Source: Fusarium oxysporum f. sp. lycopersici 4287 (lineage: Eukaryota > Ascomycota > Sordariomycetes > Hypocreales > Nectriaceae). From it: a stretch of 64,000 bases of DNA. Positions 23,727-36,167 of the stretch are shown here, in pieces. The number at the start of each line of letters is the position of its first letter. The stretch's first letter is position 1. The notes beneath the pieces are model-generated. The model worked only from the letters and a program-made list of their open reading frames with translations. It was not told the origin of the DNA and did not search any database. The position numbers and the translations under genes were made by a program. Location: the NCBI RefSeq assembly GCF_000149955.1, contig NC_030989.1, positions 4,712,070 through 4,776,069 of the forward strand, written 5' to 3'.

Positions 23727-25514
23727 TTAAATTTCCTTCTTAGGTCCCACGTAAACCTTGTTGGCACGAAGGAAGTAGTAAATACTAGCGAGGATGCCAA
23801 TGCCGCCAGTCATGAGAGAGGCATAGTTCATGCTCTTAGCATCGACGGGGGTTTGGGGAGGCCACAGGCTGAAGAACCAAACAATGCTGATAAACATGCA
23901 GGCAAAGGTGTTGTTGATGATGCCAAACATGCCCTTGAGGTGCCAAGGACCCCATTCGAGAATTTGGCCGTCGCCGTGGATGTTCCTGATCTGATAGTTC
24001 TTATCGCAGCGACGGTAGAGAAGGAGAATCGCAGGCATGAAGTATGATGCGTAAAGGCCGGAGATGGCGACTGAAATGATGGCGTTGTAGACGACTGATG
24101 AACCGAGGTTGATGAGACCGATGATGCAGGAGATGAGACAGGTGATCGTGATGGACCAAACAGGCATGTTGGTGCGGCTCTCGACCTGTGATTTGTTAGT
24201 TGGTTCCTACAGATGGGACAATTGAGCGTACTCTTGAGAGGATAGGTGAGAAAGGCAGAGCATTATCACGAGCAAACGCCCAGAGCATACGTGATGTCGA
24301 AGCAATGACACCAACGGTAGCAGAAAGGGTCATGACGATAATAAGTGACACCATTCCGGCGGTTCCGCCCTTTGATCCAGTGGCTTGGTAAAAGATCTCC
24401 ATGAAGGGGTAACCAGTTGGTGTCTCGATGGCAGCGTCAATATCGGTTGCGGAGTAAAGCATGGCGATGACCATGCCAAAGCCGAGAAGACCGTTGATGG
24501 TGATACTGCCCATGATGGAGCGGGGGACGATCAAAGAAGGGTTTCTGACCTCCTCACACATCTGCGAAATGGTTAGTAACATAAACATCGATTCCGAGTA
24601 GTGGTCCTTACGTGAAAGGAGCAGTCGACACCTGGTGCGCGTTAGTTGAATGAGCAATTGATGTAGGGATCAAGACTTACCAGTGAATGAGAATACACAG
24701 CCCAACAGTCCAACGAACCATGAAAGACCTTGAGTGGGCCAATTGCCCGAGTTGCGCCATTCGGTAAAGACTTCAGTGCCATTATCGTTGTCGCGAAAGA
24801 CAAGAAGAGTGATGAGAATAGCAAAGAAGCCGATAAGATGCAAGATCAAAATCATTCCCTCCAAAATCGGAAGCAAAGCGCTGACGACAGTGTTAATAAT
24901 GATAGCGACCAGGACACAAGCCCAAATCATCAAACTACCATGCCACGTATGCGCCTCATAAGACGGAGTCGTAAAAATAACAAGACCCTGAATCATAGTA
25001 GCAGTAAGGAAACCCGCAGCAGCAGACGTTCCCTGCCACCCAGCCAAGTTCATCCATCCCGTGATGTAGCTAAGATATTTCGCGTATCGTGGAGGCGCAA
25101 GCATGGCGACCCAGTGGTACTGGCCAGCAGCCATCGGGGCGATCGAGACGAGTTCGCAGAGACAGGCGAAGGAGCTGAGAACTCCTATCCAGACAAAGAT
25201 GTAACCGTAGATGAGACCCGCGCTGCCTCCGTTGCTGAGACCGGGAGCGAAGTTCATGAGGGTTCCCTCCCAGGTGACGAGGACAGCACAGCTGAAGCCT
25301 AGAATTGTCCAGCCTCCAAAGTTTCTCTATATTGTGTCAATTGGGTTTCAGAGGGTCAATTGTTGTTGCATACCTTGAGGACTGATTTCTTTCCAAGCTT
25401 TGCCAATTGCGCATTGTCCATGTGATCCTGATCACTGGACACCGAAGCATCTTCAACCGTCGATCGGGGATGTTTCGCAGCAGCCATATCGTTGAGTTCG
25501 TACTGAGTAGCCAT
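23727..25514 (-). CDS. APC-family amino acid/choline/GABA-type permease
   Basis: Five exons (25514-25374, 25326-24681, 24631-24612, 24561-24232, 24185-23727) give 531 aa with about 12 transmembrane helices. Motifs RNFGGWTILGFSCAVLVTWE, APMAAGQYHWVAMLAPP and CEEVRNPSLIVPRSI (after TM6) mark the fungal amino acid/choline transporter group (AAT/HNM1/UGA4-like). Substrate cannot be assigned from sequence. The third exon is only 20 nt and encodes the stretch leading into MCEEVRNP; it is needed to keep frame. The C-terminus ends in KKEI and is cytoplasmic. The start is the first ATG (MATQYELNDM). Confidence 0.88.
24612..24631 (-). other. 20-nt micro-exon of the APC permease
   Basis: Bounded by CAG and GTAAGG splice signals, it links FTG to MCEEVRNP and keeps phase (1 in, 0 out). 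It encodes VDCSFH, part of a conserved permease loop. Confidence 0.75.
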
Positions 25515-26043
25515 ATTGATCGCCCTCAAAATGGGTCAGATTCGTTATTACAAAAAGAAAGTATGCAGTCTGCGCTGCAAATAAATGACCCTCAAGATGG
25601 GGGGAGTTGGGGAAAGTTTAAAAAGAAACTCCGTCTGCAGCAAAAAGTTAAATACAACCCCCAATGCCTGTCAGATATGACAAACAGTTTCGGCGAACTT
25701 GCATATCCTATCCCTGACGGTATATCACTCGTGGTAACGGTACAGGTGGAACGCGAGTAGAACCACCTGTTGGCGCTACAGCCGAGTAGGGGAGGTATTC
25801 CCAACTTGCATGAGACATGCATATCGCGTAGGATGAAACTACGAACGAGTGGACTGAGGTCTTGACTCTGACCCTTGTTATCTTCACCAGGTACGCTAGG
25901 GACATGCATTGCGCCACACCATTAAACCATCCCACTTTATTACAAGGGTTCGGCCCGCCCAACGGCACCGGGATCCATGAATTATCATTGCTAAAGAGAA
26001 AACCGGTACCTACCGCACGTACCTGCAATTAAGATCCGAGTGG
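25515..26043. other. Intergenic: permease promoter and rhodopsin-like 3' end
   Basis: About 530 bp, both flanking genes on the minus strand. No feature beyond an expected promoter. Confidence 0.4.
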
Positions 26044-27276
26044 TCACTGAACAACCCCAGCAGAAGGATCAACAAGGGCCTCCTGGCTATTCTGCCGCGC
26101 CGCATCCCACGAGCCTCCCTTCCCATGATCCGTCACAATATGCGCAAACTTTTTCACATCCCCCTGCCTGCTCGTCAGCTCGAAAGCCTGCGACCCAGAC
26201 GTCAGCGTGTGGTTAGACCTAGACTTGTTCCCCGTCCCTCTAGTCGTCCCGCCACTTTTGCTATTGTTGCTTTTGCTGAGTGCGCCAAAGATATCGCCGG
26301 CACCCATCTGGCCTGATTCGAGACTCTTGAGGAAGCGCCACCAGAAGGGTATGCAGGTGGTGGTGATACCGACGCACTGGATCACTTGTACGATGATGGT
26401 GGGCTTCCACATTGTGAAGATCGGTGTGGATGAATCGAGAGCTTGTTTGAAGAAGTAGATGTGAGACACGGCGGGAGGGATCATCCTGAGACTTGTTAGT
26501 TTGTGTGGATACGTGGCGTAGATGACTTACAGAATGCGTGAGCCGAAAACGCCAACGACCATTGCTTTTGTGCCAACTGGCATCTGCAGGTGCACGAGAA
26601 TTTCGATGGTGACACCTGTGATGAGAAGATCGGTGATAATGTTGACAGCATCGACGTATGCCCAGAATGCCACCAGATCGACGCATGAACCGTTGATGTA
26701 GTCCCAAGATGACGGTAACGAGCATGCGAATGCTCGTACAAATATCGCAGAAACGGCCCAGCCCACAATGATGATTTGGATCGGCAGTATTCGTTTGTGA
26801 GACAGTGGTGACATATTTCCAACGGTCGTCGTGGCTGAAATCTTCGAGAAAGCCAATGCGAGATAAAACAGAATGTCCGATACGAGTTGGTCCTGATACC
26901 GCCGTCAGACCAGTCGCAGTTAAGTGCCGTCCAACTCACCTTCAGAATCAGCGATATTTGGCCAGAAGACACATCTAGCTTTCCCATCCCGTTTGCGCCC
27001 TGTGAATAAACGACCGCCGATTGTGCAATCACAAAGATCTAGAATGTCAGTCCAGAGATCGTCAGCGATCAAAGCTTAATTCCTCACCATCGACACAAAG
27101 ATGAGAATATCATCCGACTTGAAAAGACTCGACCATCGCAATCTCCTCATGGTAGCAATTCGTGTCAGAACACGAATAAACACCGAGAACATAGTAACAA
27201 TCATGAGAATCATCGACAGCGCCCGAATAACAGGCGCCTTATTGAACGGCGTCTCATGCTCACGAGGTAAAAGCAT
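26044..27276 (-). CDS. Rhodopsin-fold/PTH11-like integral membrane protein
   Basis: Exons 27276-27088, 27038-26940, 26892-26531 and 26485-26044 give 363 aa with seven predicted hydrophobic helices. FKSDDILIFVSM and GANGMGKLDVSS are equivalents of the LDD and NGxG motifs of the fungal SAT4/PTH11 rhodopsin-domain family; LVSDILFYLALAFSKISAT matches the helix 3 region. No CFEM domain is present. The C-terminal ~95 residues are polar and cytoplasmic, with a serine/asparagine-rich part. Members are thought to sense surface or nutrient cues, but few have been tested, and the specific role is unknown. Confidence 0.82.
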
Positions 27277-28348
27277 CTGGACGATTTGTGAGGAATTGAT
27301 GAATTACAGATCAAACACATGAAAGCAAAGCCACAAGCTTGAAGAATGGGGTGGATTAGGGTGATAAAGCTTCTGGCTGTTTATGTCACTGATATCTAAT
27401 TAACGCAATGATGCGACTGGGACCATGCACTCCCTTGTTTTTTCCACCCTGCGTATAAGACATGTGTTTCGGGAGACAGCTTATCTCAACCGTGCATATC
27501 AGGACTCGATAAGAAACCACCGAGTCCCTCTTGTCCATGCCATGTTAAACTTACAGGTCAACTCCAGAACACGCAACAGTGTTGGTTGGCATTAACTCTC
27601 CTGCTCACAGGATCTCATCCTTTGATTTAACCCCTGCATCAAAGTTCCTTCAGTGCCTGAAGAACCCGGAGATTTACTTGCCTCTAAGCCGTTGAGGCTT
27701 TCTTTCATTTCAGGGCACATCCTTACGCTATCTCATGATTTTTCGGACTTTGGGTGGGATCACAAAGCCAAGATGGGTAAATCCTTCGCTGGGTGGGGCG
27801 GGATCAACAGCCGTTCCGTGCGGCGGATTATGTCGATCTGGGGTCGGAACACCAATCAAGGGCTCTTCAAAGGCCTCGACCTCAACTGCCGATCCTTTGC
27901 CCCTTTCGCTACCGCGTAACAGGGAGGTGAGCCGCGTTTCGGCATCCTCCACTCATCGTACCATGTAAGCTACAGGGGCCATTCCAACACCCCTTTCTCT
28001 TCTCTCTTGACTTGTTGATTGAGAATATCTGCAATGCATTGTGTATATGCTTTATTACGAGTGTCGGTTGTGTTTCACGCGTTTAACCGAGACGAGTTTT
28101 CCCAGAGAAATATATTAGGCACGAATTAACGTGCTACCTCCTGTAATCAGAGTTTACACTGCTTAAACTTTATTACTAACAGCCCTGTAGATTCCGTACC
28201 CTTAAATTTTTTCCGCGGGCCGACGCGGCTGCCTAGCAGGGAATAGCAGACCTGTCAGTGCAAAAGTTTATCCCACTGGAATGACATTCCGTCCAAGCTT
28301 ACGATTCCATTGCTAATCTATGGGGTCGTCTAGTTCACTTCTAGAAGC

Positions 28349-28360
28349 TGTATATAAAAG
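28349..28360 (+). promoter_or_regulatory. TATA-box-like element without an assigned gene
   Basis: TATATAAAAGGC, a strong match to a TATA box, preceded by ordinary sequence and followed by about 150 bp without a recognisable coding start. Function is unproven. Confidence 0.3.
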
Positions 28361-29413
28361 GCCCGTCAAGGAAAATTAAGCCTCCAGCGCTGTGGATTCG
28401 GCACATGTTAAACCTGACTAAGAGAAACAAATTCCTCGGTCAAGAGCAGTACATCGAGTTAGTACGCAAATCTCGACTCCTTCGCTTCAGAACCAATCGA
28501 TCTCGTACACCCTAAGCGACATACATCTCACGTCTCATGGGATGATCCGGAATACGGATTGCGATAAATGGAACGTCCCGGTAACCGCGGAGGAAGCTCT
28601 GCCCAACTGACCACTCAGATCGAATACCACCCGGCAGAAGCAACTCAGGGGTTGCATTTGCAAGGATGGGTGAGCCGTGTTGATGGGAGGGGGAGACAAG
28701 AAGGTTTTCACTTATGCATGGAACTAACAGGGCATTCAAGCCATCGGATTCACGGACATTAACTGCGCCGACTTGTGGACTGTTGTAACAAGAGTTTAGG
28801 TTTTTTGCTTTTTGATCACGCAATGCTAAAGTTAAAACCTGTCTCATATGGTTGATTTTTGTTTAGCAGTGATCGGCAGTTGGATGTTGTTCTGGGATTG
28901 GATAAATCGAGGTTCTAGAACTTGAGGACCTTGAGTCCCTTGCGTCCAACCGAAGAGGAGAGTTTGTAGGCGAAGGCTAGGCGAGGAATAGTGTAACGCG
29001 GAGTGGTATTTTATAGATGCAGCTATTAGATCTCAGGTGCACTACGATGAAATGTCACCATTCAACGCAGTCGTCAAACCATCATTTGGAACGTCAACGG
29101 TGTCTTGTCGCTTATGCGTCGGTGATAATAACACCAGGCCTATATCGATAGAACATGGACGGTATGGTTCCATTCGTTTATTTTATATCTCGGTACGTTT
29201 GTTCCGGTTTTTTTCTGCGAGCATAAAGTTCCATCGACTCCACACATTGCAACATTGCGAGGTTACTGGAATTTCTCACTGTGATATCGATCATGGAGAA
29301 CATACCAGATTGGGACTACAAATCGCCATCCTCGTATCGAGCTCGCTTGTCAAGTCAATGCAATAATTAACCTCATAGCCTGATTGTTACTGTAAGTATG
29401 GTTGCAAGAATGA

Positions 29414-29452
29414 ATGTATGTATGTATGTATGTATGTATGTATGTATGTATG
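29414..29452. repeat. ATGT tetranucleotide microsatellite
   Basis: About nine to ten uninterrupted ATGT units. Expected to be length-polymorphic between isolates. Confidence 0.95.
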
Positions 29453-29564
29453 TGTATTTTTCGTCTGGGTGGCTGTAACGAAGCCAAATCTCCTACTGGA
29501 GCAAAAGACGTGCTGAGCTAGCTAGGTACAGGATACCCCGCTTCCTTCACCATCCAGCATACCA

Positions 29565-29957
29565 ATGGCACAAAAGGTGCTGTATTTCTCAAGCCCGTCA
29601 CCCGTCAGCGGGTTCGAGGGCAATCTATTGTCGAACTTTTTCCACCGACCAGAATTCTCTCGCGCATCACTACATCTGCTGACGCAGTCCACAATCTCCA
29701 GTAACCAAGTTGTAGCTCGTAGTCGACTGTCGCGGCGGCAGGGAAAAACCTCGGGAAGGGATCAGAGGCCGACGGTGCGGCTTGCCTTTAAAGGAGAAAA
29801 ACCCATCGCAATCGGCGTCGTTGATCGGAAGGATGTCGCTACGAATGCCCGGGGCATCGCCCTCCGATATCTAAGGCGTTCTGGTTCTGAGGTGCCGCCA
29901 TTAGATCCGACAAAGGTGTTGTCAGAGAAGGCGAACTCTCCAAAATTCCTTCTCTGA
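29565..29957 (+). CDS. Orphan basic 130-aa reading frame, doubtful
   Basis: It starts at an ATG and runs 130 codons, rich in Arg, Ser and Lys, with no domain I recognise and no signal peptide. A frame of similar length overlaps on the other strand, so chance is a real possibility. It is listed because it is the best candidate in the gene-poor stretch. Confidence 0.2.
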   Translation: MAQKVLYFSSPSPVSGFEGNLLSNFFHRPEFSRASLHLLTQSTISSNQVVARSRLSRRQGKTSGRDQRPTVRLAFKGEKPIAIGVVDRKDVATNARGIALRYLRRSGSEVPPLDPTKVLSEKANSPKFLL

Positions 29958-30603
29958 AAACTGCTGTTAGGGAGCCGATAGCGTCCCCGCAGTTTTTGTG
30001 TGGTCGCGTGGCCTGCAGAAAATCCCGCTCCTAGCACCGCACTAACAGTGCGTGCCAAGAAAGAATTTTTACAGGAGAGAGTTGTGGTTGCAAGAATGAT
30101 TCTTATGCAATTCCTTAGCATAGGGTAGTTTGCAGAAAGTTGGTGGAACAAAGATTGTTAGAACCAGTTCGCAGGCTACATTTAAATGGCCGTGTATCAC
30201 GAGCGCTGCTATGTCGCTACTAGCAGGTTGAAAACTCAATGGCAATTTCATGCATATTCCCTCACGAGAGACATCTGTTCAAGCAGGGTCCTGGCGATAC
30301 TTTTATCGCCTGCAGACAAGCACGGTCATTTCTGTCAATCTGAATGCATGCCAATTTTGTGTCCCAAAGCTTCGGTTTTCTTGGCTAAAGCCAAGCTCCG
30401 AGACTTTCTAAATTCTCCGACCTTTGGCCCAATTTTTGTATGTCGCTATTTATAGATAAGCTTATACGGGTTCTCCCGGCACCATTGTCGGCAGCTCGCA
30501 AAACGCCCTGCTAGCCACGAGTTGATCTTTAACTGTAGCAACCCGCCTGGACTAGACTTTGATGTGAAATAAAAGGTATGTGAACTATTACCGCTTGCAA
30601 TTT

Positions 30604-31886
30604 CTAAACTCCATACCTGTCCATAAGCGCCTTGAATGAGGCATCTTCCAGAAGTTCTCCTGCACTCAGCCGTTCCTCAGGCAAATAAGAAAAATCCTGT
30701 CGTAGTATAGAGAGCACCAGCTGTTGCTCAGCAGGCTTAATGGTATCCCGTGATTGAGTGACTTTTGATTCTAAAGACATTTTCGGATCCGGAACTTTAC
30801 TCTGATCGTACCAGCTCTCATCTGGTTCTCCACCGCCGTCATGTGAGCCTTTCCACGACAGAGGCAGAGGCCCCAGCACTCTGACAAGAAGTCCAACCAC
30901 AGAGCGAAATCCGCCACCGAAGAACCCAGAACCGAAGAGAGGCCACTTCAGGTAAAGCTCAGCAAAGATGCACATGTAGCTCCACATATCAGAGGCAAAA
31001 GTCGGATTTATCTGGTGCATACGCTCAGGCGCGCAGTATCCGACAGGTACCTGAAGCTTGAAGTCTACTTCAGTGCCAGATCGGATGGCGAGCCCAAAGT
31101 CACCGAGAGTTATGGTATCTTGAACAACAAAGCTGTCCTTTGGAGTCATTGGTGCAACCAATTGCCCATTCTTCCACATCTCTTGGTCCGTGAGCAATTC
31201 AATTTTCTGAGGGCGACCAAGAATCTGATACTTGGTGGTTAAATCAGCACCAGTCTCAAATGAGGAAAGACCAAACATCACGTTGGCGCTGTTGAGGTCT
31301 GTCAAGCGTGGTCAGTTGTGCGGAGGTTAGCGTTGAGGAGTTAGGACCAACCTCGATGTACCATTCCACTATCGTGCAGTGTCTTAAGTGCTTGGAGCAG
31401 CTGCTTTGCAGCTGATCTCCGAACAATTGTAGACGTCTCCCGGGCGTAATCTCTCAGATTGGGGCCCTTGAGGGGGAAAACAAGGACTCGATGAGGATTT
31501 CTGGCGGCGCCGGGCAACAAGAACGTGTCCTGGTATATCAAGAGACGTGACGTGTCTGGCACACAACTGATGATCTCATTCTGCCTAAGAAACTCTCGCT
31601 CGCCCCCGGGGTCGGCTGTCATGATTTTAAGGGCGACGTCTTTTCCCTTGTGCATGTCGTAGGCTATCCAGACAGTTGAGAATCCACCATGACCTAGCTT
31701 GTGCTCAATTCGATATCTACCCGCGACAACTTCACCAATGCGGATGGGAAGGTAGAGTCCCTCCTCATATCGGTTGATTGGTTCGCACGCATCTTCGACG
31801 TCACACTCGCCATCTAAGTCTACGAAGTCACCCCAGACGGAAGATGAGTTAGTAACACCATTCAGCTCAGAAATTTGCGTGTTCAT
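30604..31886 (-). CDS. SRPK-like serine/threonine protein kinase
   Basis: Exons 31886-31352 and 31298-30604 give 409 aa. The glycine loop LGHGGFSTVWIAYD, VAIK-type lysine DVALKIM, catalytic loop HRDLNSANVMF (spanning the intron), LGDFGLA (DFG) and YCAPERM (APE) are all present, so it should be active. The loop has HRDLN where most kinases have HRDLK, a variant seen in SRPK-type fungal kinases that phosphorylate SR-like proteins. The insert after DFGLA and the spacer before it fit this group. No signal peptide or membrane segment. The start is the first ATG (MNTQISELNG); the frame is open upstream to a TTG. Confidence 0.85.
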
Positions 31887-32161
31887 GGCAGCGTCTTTTG
31901 GGAGAGGATTTAGGAGAGGCGGGGTGATGCCTAGGACCGAATAATGTGCAGAATTCCTGATGGTGATTGGAAGCCGAATCCAGAAAAACAATTGTCGCTC
32001 GCCTTCGTGCAGCCTTAGGCCATCCTGATTGCCTTATATGTAAGGACCAACTGAACTGTTGTGATTGCTATCAGTTTCATCAGCCCCTCGCGTTACTTTG
32101 GAAATAAGGATTTTAGGATTAGTGGACTTATACTAGGCAGAATAATGTCGATGAATGGCAT

Positions 32162-33767
32162 TCACGAGGTCAGGCTGCCAATGCCGTGCTTCATGAAAGA
32201 ACCATGGCCTAAGTATGACTCTTTTCTCCAATCCCAAGGCGGAAGCCTGGAACTCAGGTACCTTGACAATATTGTTGAGCCAAATGTCTTGTCAAGGGAC
32301 GTCACAACCTCCTGGCCTCCTCGGATACCCGATCTCACAGCTCCATCCATGTATCCCCTCCAAACCGAAGACGTTTCTGTCCCAACAAAATGAATATTCC
32401 CAAACGGCTCAGCGATCGCTTTTCCAGACTCAACCGCCAAGAACCCAGGTCTCCAAACAGGACCAGGTCCGCCTTGAGCCCAAGGATCCTTCGTCCAGTC
32501 TTTCTCAATGACATTGATAGGTTCCGGTATATTATCCACAACAGTGCCAAATGCAGTGCAGATGTCTTGCAATACAACCTGTTTTCGTTCTTCAGCTGGT
32601 AGTCTCGACCACTTCCTCCCTGGATCGCCAGCGTGAAAGCAAGTTATGCTATATTGACCATCTTGCGGAATGCAAGTATCATGCGTGAAGACGACTGGCC
32701 CATCGGTGGAACTACACACGCCTGAGAGACCTGCAGAATGCCACCATGGCTCTGCATATACAAGGATTGTTTTGGTGTAATATCCTGATTTGGCAGAGTC
32801 GCCGAGCTTTTTCTTGGCTGGTGGCAGACTTGGCTCGAAGTGGATGAGAGGGTATAATGGGGTCGGCACTGACACGATGACTCTGTCTGCTCTGTAGACA
32901 TCGCCATTGATAGTCTCGACGAAACAGCCCTCGCCTTCCTTCTGCGTGATGGCCTTAACCGCGCTTGAGATCTTCACACTGCCTGCGTTGAGGCCAGCAG
33001 CAAGACGATCGCAGAATGCTTGGTTGCCTATACATATCGTTAGTCAAATCTGCGACAAATGGCTGATAAAGCTTACCCTGCCGATTACGAAGGTACTGGG
33101 CCCCGTCCTTGAAGTCAGAGATGACGTTCTTCAGACCTGTACCCCTCTTTAATATGTCAAGAAAGAACAGAGCGCTGGGTTCGTCGCTTTCAACACCGAG
33201 TAAGCTGCGCGTGATGCTGTTGACGAGGACTGAAGCACTGGGATTCTTGAAACCCGCGATGAATTCCGCGACTGTCATGGAATCAAGGTACTTTGCGTCT
33301 GGAACGTTAGAAGGATCGTCGATGTCACATCTTTCAGCATAATCTGACAGAATCTGCATGAACTGCTCAACTTCCTTGAGCTGTTCCGGCTCAAGCTATG
33401 AATGGTCAGACTTGTTCACAAAGTTACATGACAAACTCACTTTTGCTGGCATCTCGAAAGGGATGCAATGGACCTGCCCCATTTCATCTCTGTAAAGACT
33501 ATTCCCCTCTGTACGCTGCTCAACAAGATCGAAGCCAAACTCTTTGGCCAGCTTGTAGATCTCAGACTGGCTTGTATCATTGATCCAGGATGCTCCTAGA
33601 TCAACGACACCATTACCGTCAGAAGCCTGAACGGACAAGGCCTTGCCTCCTACGCGGTCCATTGCTTCAAGGACGATGTAAGACAGGCCAGCATTGTGGA
33701 CTTCTCTTGCAGCTCGGAGACCGCTCAGTCCGGCGCCAACAATAACGACTTGGAAGTTTTGTGCCAT
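32162..33767 (-). CDS. Flavin monoamine oxidase (MAO-N-like)
   Basis: Exons 33767-33441, 33395-33077 and 33027-32162 give 503 aa. The N-terminal dinucleotide fold (VVIVGAGLSGLRAAREV), GG motif (DRVGGKALSV), LGASWI and the C-terminal FAD motif (HFVGTETSSVWRGYMDGAV) identify a flavin amine oxidase. It oxidises primary amines to aldehydes with H2O2 release. Like fungal MAO-N, there is no covalent-FAD cysteine. No peroxisomal SKL-type signal is present at the C-terminus (IGSLTS). It is divergent from the Zn2Cys6 factor at 34.2 kb. A 104-bp mutated copy of part of exon 1 lies at 40231-40334. Confidence 0.9.
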
Positions 33768-34154
33768 TTTGCAAGTAGATCTGGATGGGAAGCGATTTGG
33801 ATTGGCATTATTGGGATGGAAAGTACCAAATCTTTTATAGATTTCATGGTGGTTCTTTCACGAACTTCGGAGTTACATGCTGTTATCGAGCCGCTATCGT
33901 GTGAAGCTTGTTGGTCACTTACCAGCCCTCAATGGTCTCCATCGTCTAAGCCTTTTTAGTTTAGCGCACAAGGACTGCCAATGAAGACAAAGAAGTGTTC
34001 CCCGCAGCGCGGCTCGATAAGATAAGAACCTCTAGTGCCATGTTCCACCCGTGGATCGCCGGACTAACAACCTTTTCCCTTCTGTTCTCAGACTCTCCTC
34101 TCTAATATTTTGCCATTTTGAAAAGGGCTTTAATGACCAGATACTTACTATTGG
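33768..34154. promoter_or_regulatory. Divergent promoter, amine oxidase/Zn2Cys6 factor
   Basis: About 390 bp separate the two start codons. A shared control region is inferred from layout only; no operator could be identified. Confidence 0.4.
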
Positions 34155-35644
34155 ATGATGGACATGACCCAAGCTTCCTTAGACCGGCAATTCTCATCCC
34201 GGGAAACTCCTCGATATCCAACGACATTCCGAGTCTGGCAACGTCGCACCAAAACGGGATGCCTCACCTGTCGCTCAAGAAAGAAGAAATGCGATGAGAC
34301 CAAGCCGTGGTGTGGTGCCTGTCGACGTAATGGGATAAGTTGTATCTGGCTTCAATATAAACAACCCGATGCCCTTCAGACTCGTCCCAGAAATGAAGCT
34401 CTCACCCTTCCAAACGACAACAATTGGCTCTTCTACAGCGAAGCATGTAACCTTACAAACCTATCCTCACTCCTGCTACAACATTACACCTCTCAACAGC
34501 TGTGATACTACCAGCGGAAGGCCCTCTCTAAACCCATTTATCTCTTTTGTTCTTCCTCCAGCCGAGACCGATGACGTGCTTATGCACTCGGTCCTGGCCG
34601 TCAGCGGTGCACATTTGTCCTTCAGATTACAAGACGCGGCTGATGTGGAGATGGCTGCACGGAAGCACTATATCTTTGCTATACGTGGCGTTCAACAAGT
34701 CATTACCAGTGACCAAGTCAAGGATAAGTCTGACATTCTTCGTCTACTGTTGGTCACCTCTTTCCTGTCACAATACGAGGTCAGTTTGAAAAGTTTGAGA
34801 CATGTGACAAGGAATGACACGATACTAGATTCTAATGAACACACCAAAGACTGCCTTGCACCATCATCTAAAGGCTATTCACCATCTCTTTCTGCACCTC
34901 CTTCGTCTGGGGTATCGACCTCCGCTCGAGTTACAAGAATTCGACATGATATTGAGCTTCACATATGAAGGATTTATATTTCTTGCCTCCTGCAACACTA
35001 CTCAGTCGATCGATACCAATGACCTATTACCTGAATCAATTACTGACCATCTTCGTCCATTAACAATGTCACCTTATTTCGGGTGCATGCTGGCGGATTC
35101 TCATTCTCTATTCGAGTTGATACCACTTATACAAAAACTATATCTCTCACGTTTGACGTTTGAGTCATTGGGCTTACCGACCTTGTCGCTTGAACTTTGG
35201 GCAACCTACGAGACACTGCATGATATAATCGAGTCTTGGACGTCACCAGAAGCAAGCGCAGAGCGGATAATGGCCGGTGAAGTCGTACGCAATGCTTTGG
35301 CAGTGTTTCTAGAATGCGCTCTGAAATGCTATGAACAATTAGATCACGAGAGTATTGAGACAAAGGCCAAGGTTGTGATCGACACAGCTGTCCAGCTCGG
35401 GAACTCCTCTTATGCAACCCATATAGTTTGGGCTCTGGCTGTCGCCGGATCTTCCGTTGTCGACGACATCTATCGCAGAAAGCTTGGGGAATTTCTCAGC
35501 GGGTCGCGTTACAAGATGCGGCACTTGGAGGTCGTGCAGCGAAGCCTAGACTTGTTTTGGGCTGAACTAAACCCAAAAATGTTCGGACCATTTGAATTCC
35601 ATGGATTGATGGAGAAGCAGGGAATATCCCTATCTATTATGTAG
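34155..35644 (+). pseudogene. Zn2Cys6 transcription factor, frameshifted
   Basis: The N-terminus has the zinc cluster GCLTCRSRKKKCDETKPWCGACRRNGISC, then a linker; after LLLQHYTSQQ (about 34500) the frame hits a stop, while the continuing homology (SGRPSLNPFISFVLPPAETD) is in the +1 frame. The only GT...AG pair at the break spans 13 nt, too short for an intron. A downstream intron (34780-34828) is canonical, and the rest is a normal fungal-specific regulatory domain ending IM. This suggests a one-base indel in an otherwise well-preserved gene, either recent loss or a sequencing error. If intact it would be a candidate regulator of the adjacent amine oxidase gene. Confidence 0.75.
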
Positions 35645-36167
35645 TTGCGAAATTGAGGAACCAGTTAATCGCCTTTAATTCTATTGCGTTGGCTATGAGC
35701 TGGTACCGCTGATGTCGATGTAAGCTGTTGACCACGGTTCTCAGCTAATAAATAACTTGTCTATTTGTGTGTCGCTGATGAAAGTATCACCCCGATAAGT
35801 TATTTACTGGTCTTATTAATCAATTGGATGGGTTCTATTTTAGTGATGGGTTTATTTAATAGAATCAGTTCCGCTTCTCGCTATCTCGTCTTGATAGAAA
35901 GATAGGCTCCTGGCTACTTACTGGCTTCGCTACATAATAGCGTGGGTCAGGGCGACTGGGATACTGAAGCGTAAGTCTGAGCACGCTAAATGTCTTGAGT
36001 CAGGGACCTGTCACCACGAATCTGGTATTTAGCTTGTGCTTCCCCACAAAGCCAGCTCTGACCATGCTCTTACATACTCTCATGACGATTCTTTTGCTAT
36101 AACCCAGCAGTCTCATCGATATTGATGATTGACAGCCATTTCTAGTTAACTATCTAGCAAGTTCAGA
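35645..36167. other. Intergenic between the two Zn2Cys6 factor genes
   Basis: About 520 bp, no recognisable feature apart from the expected promoter of the downstream gene. Confidence 0.4.

Larger units (their letters stand above)
27277..30603. other. Gene-poor stretch, 3.3 kb
   Basis: The longest stretch without a recognisable gene. It contains a TATA-like element (28349-28360), a tetranucleotide repeat (29414-29452) and several orphan reading frames (27735-27968 +, 28512-28847 -, 29565-29957 +) with no family resemblance. It is not strongly AT-rich, unlike the RIP-like pockets elsewhere. No tRNA-like cloverleaf or transposon terminus was recognised. Confidence 0.5.
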
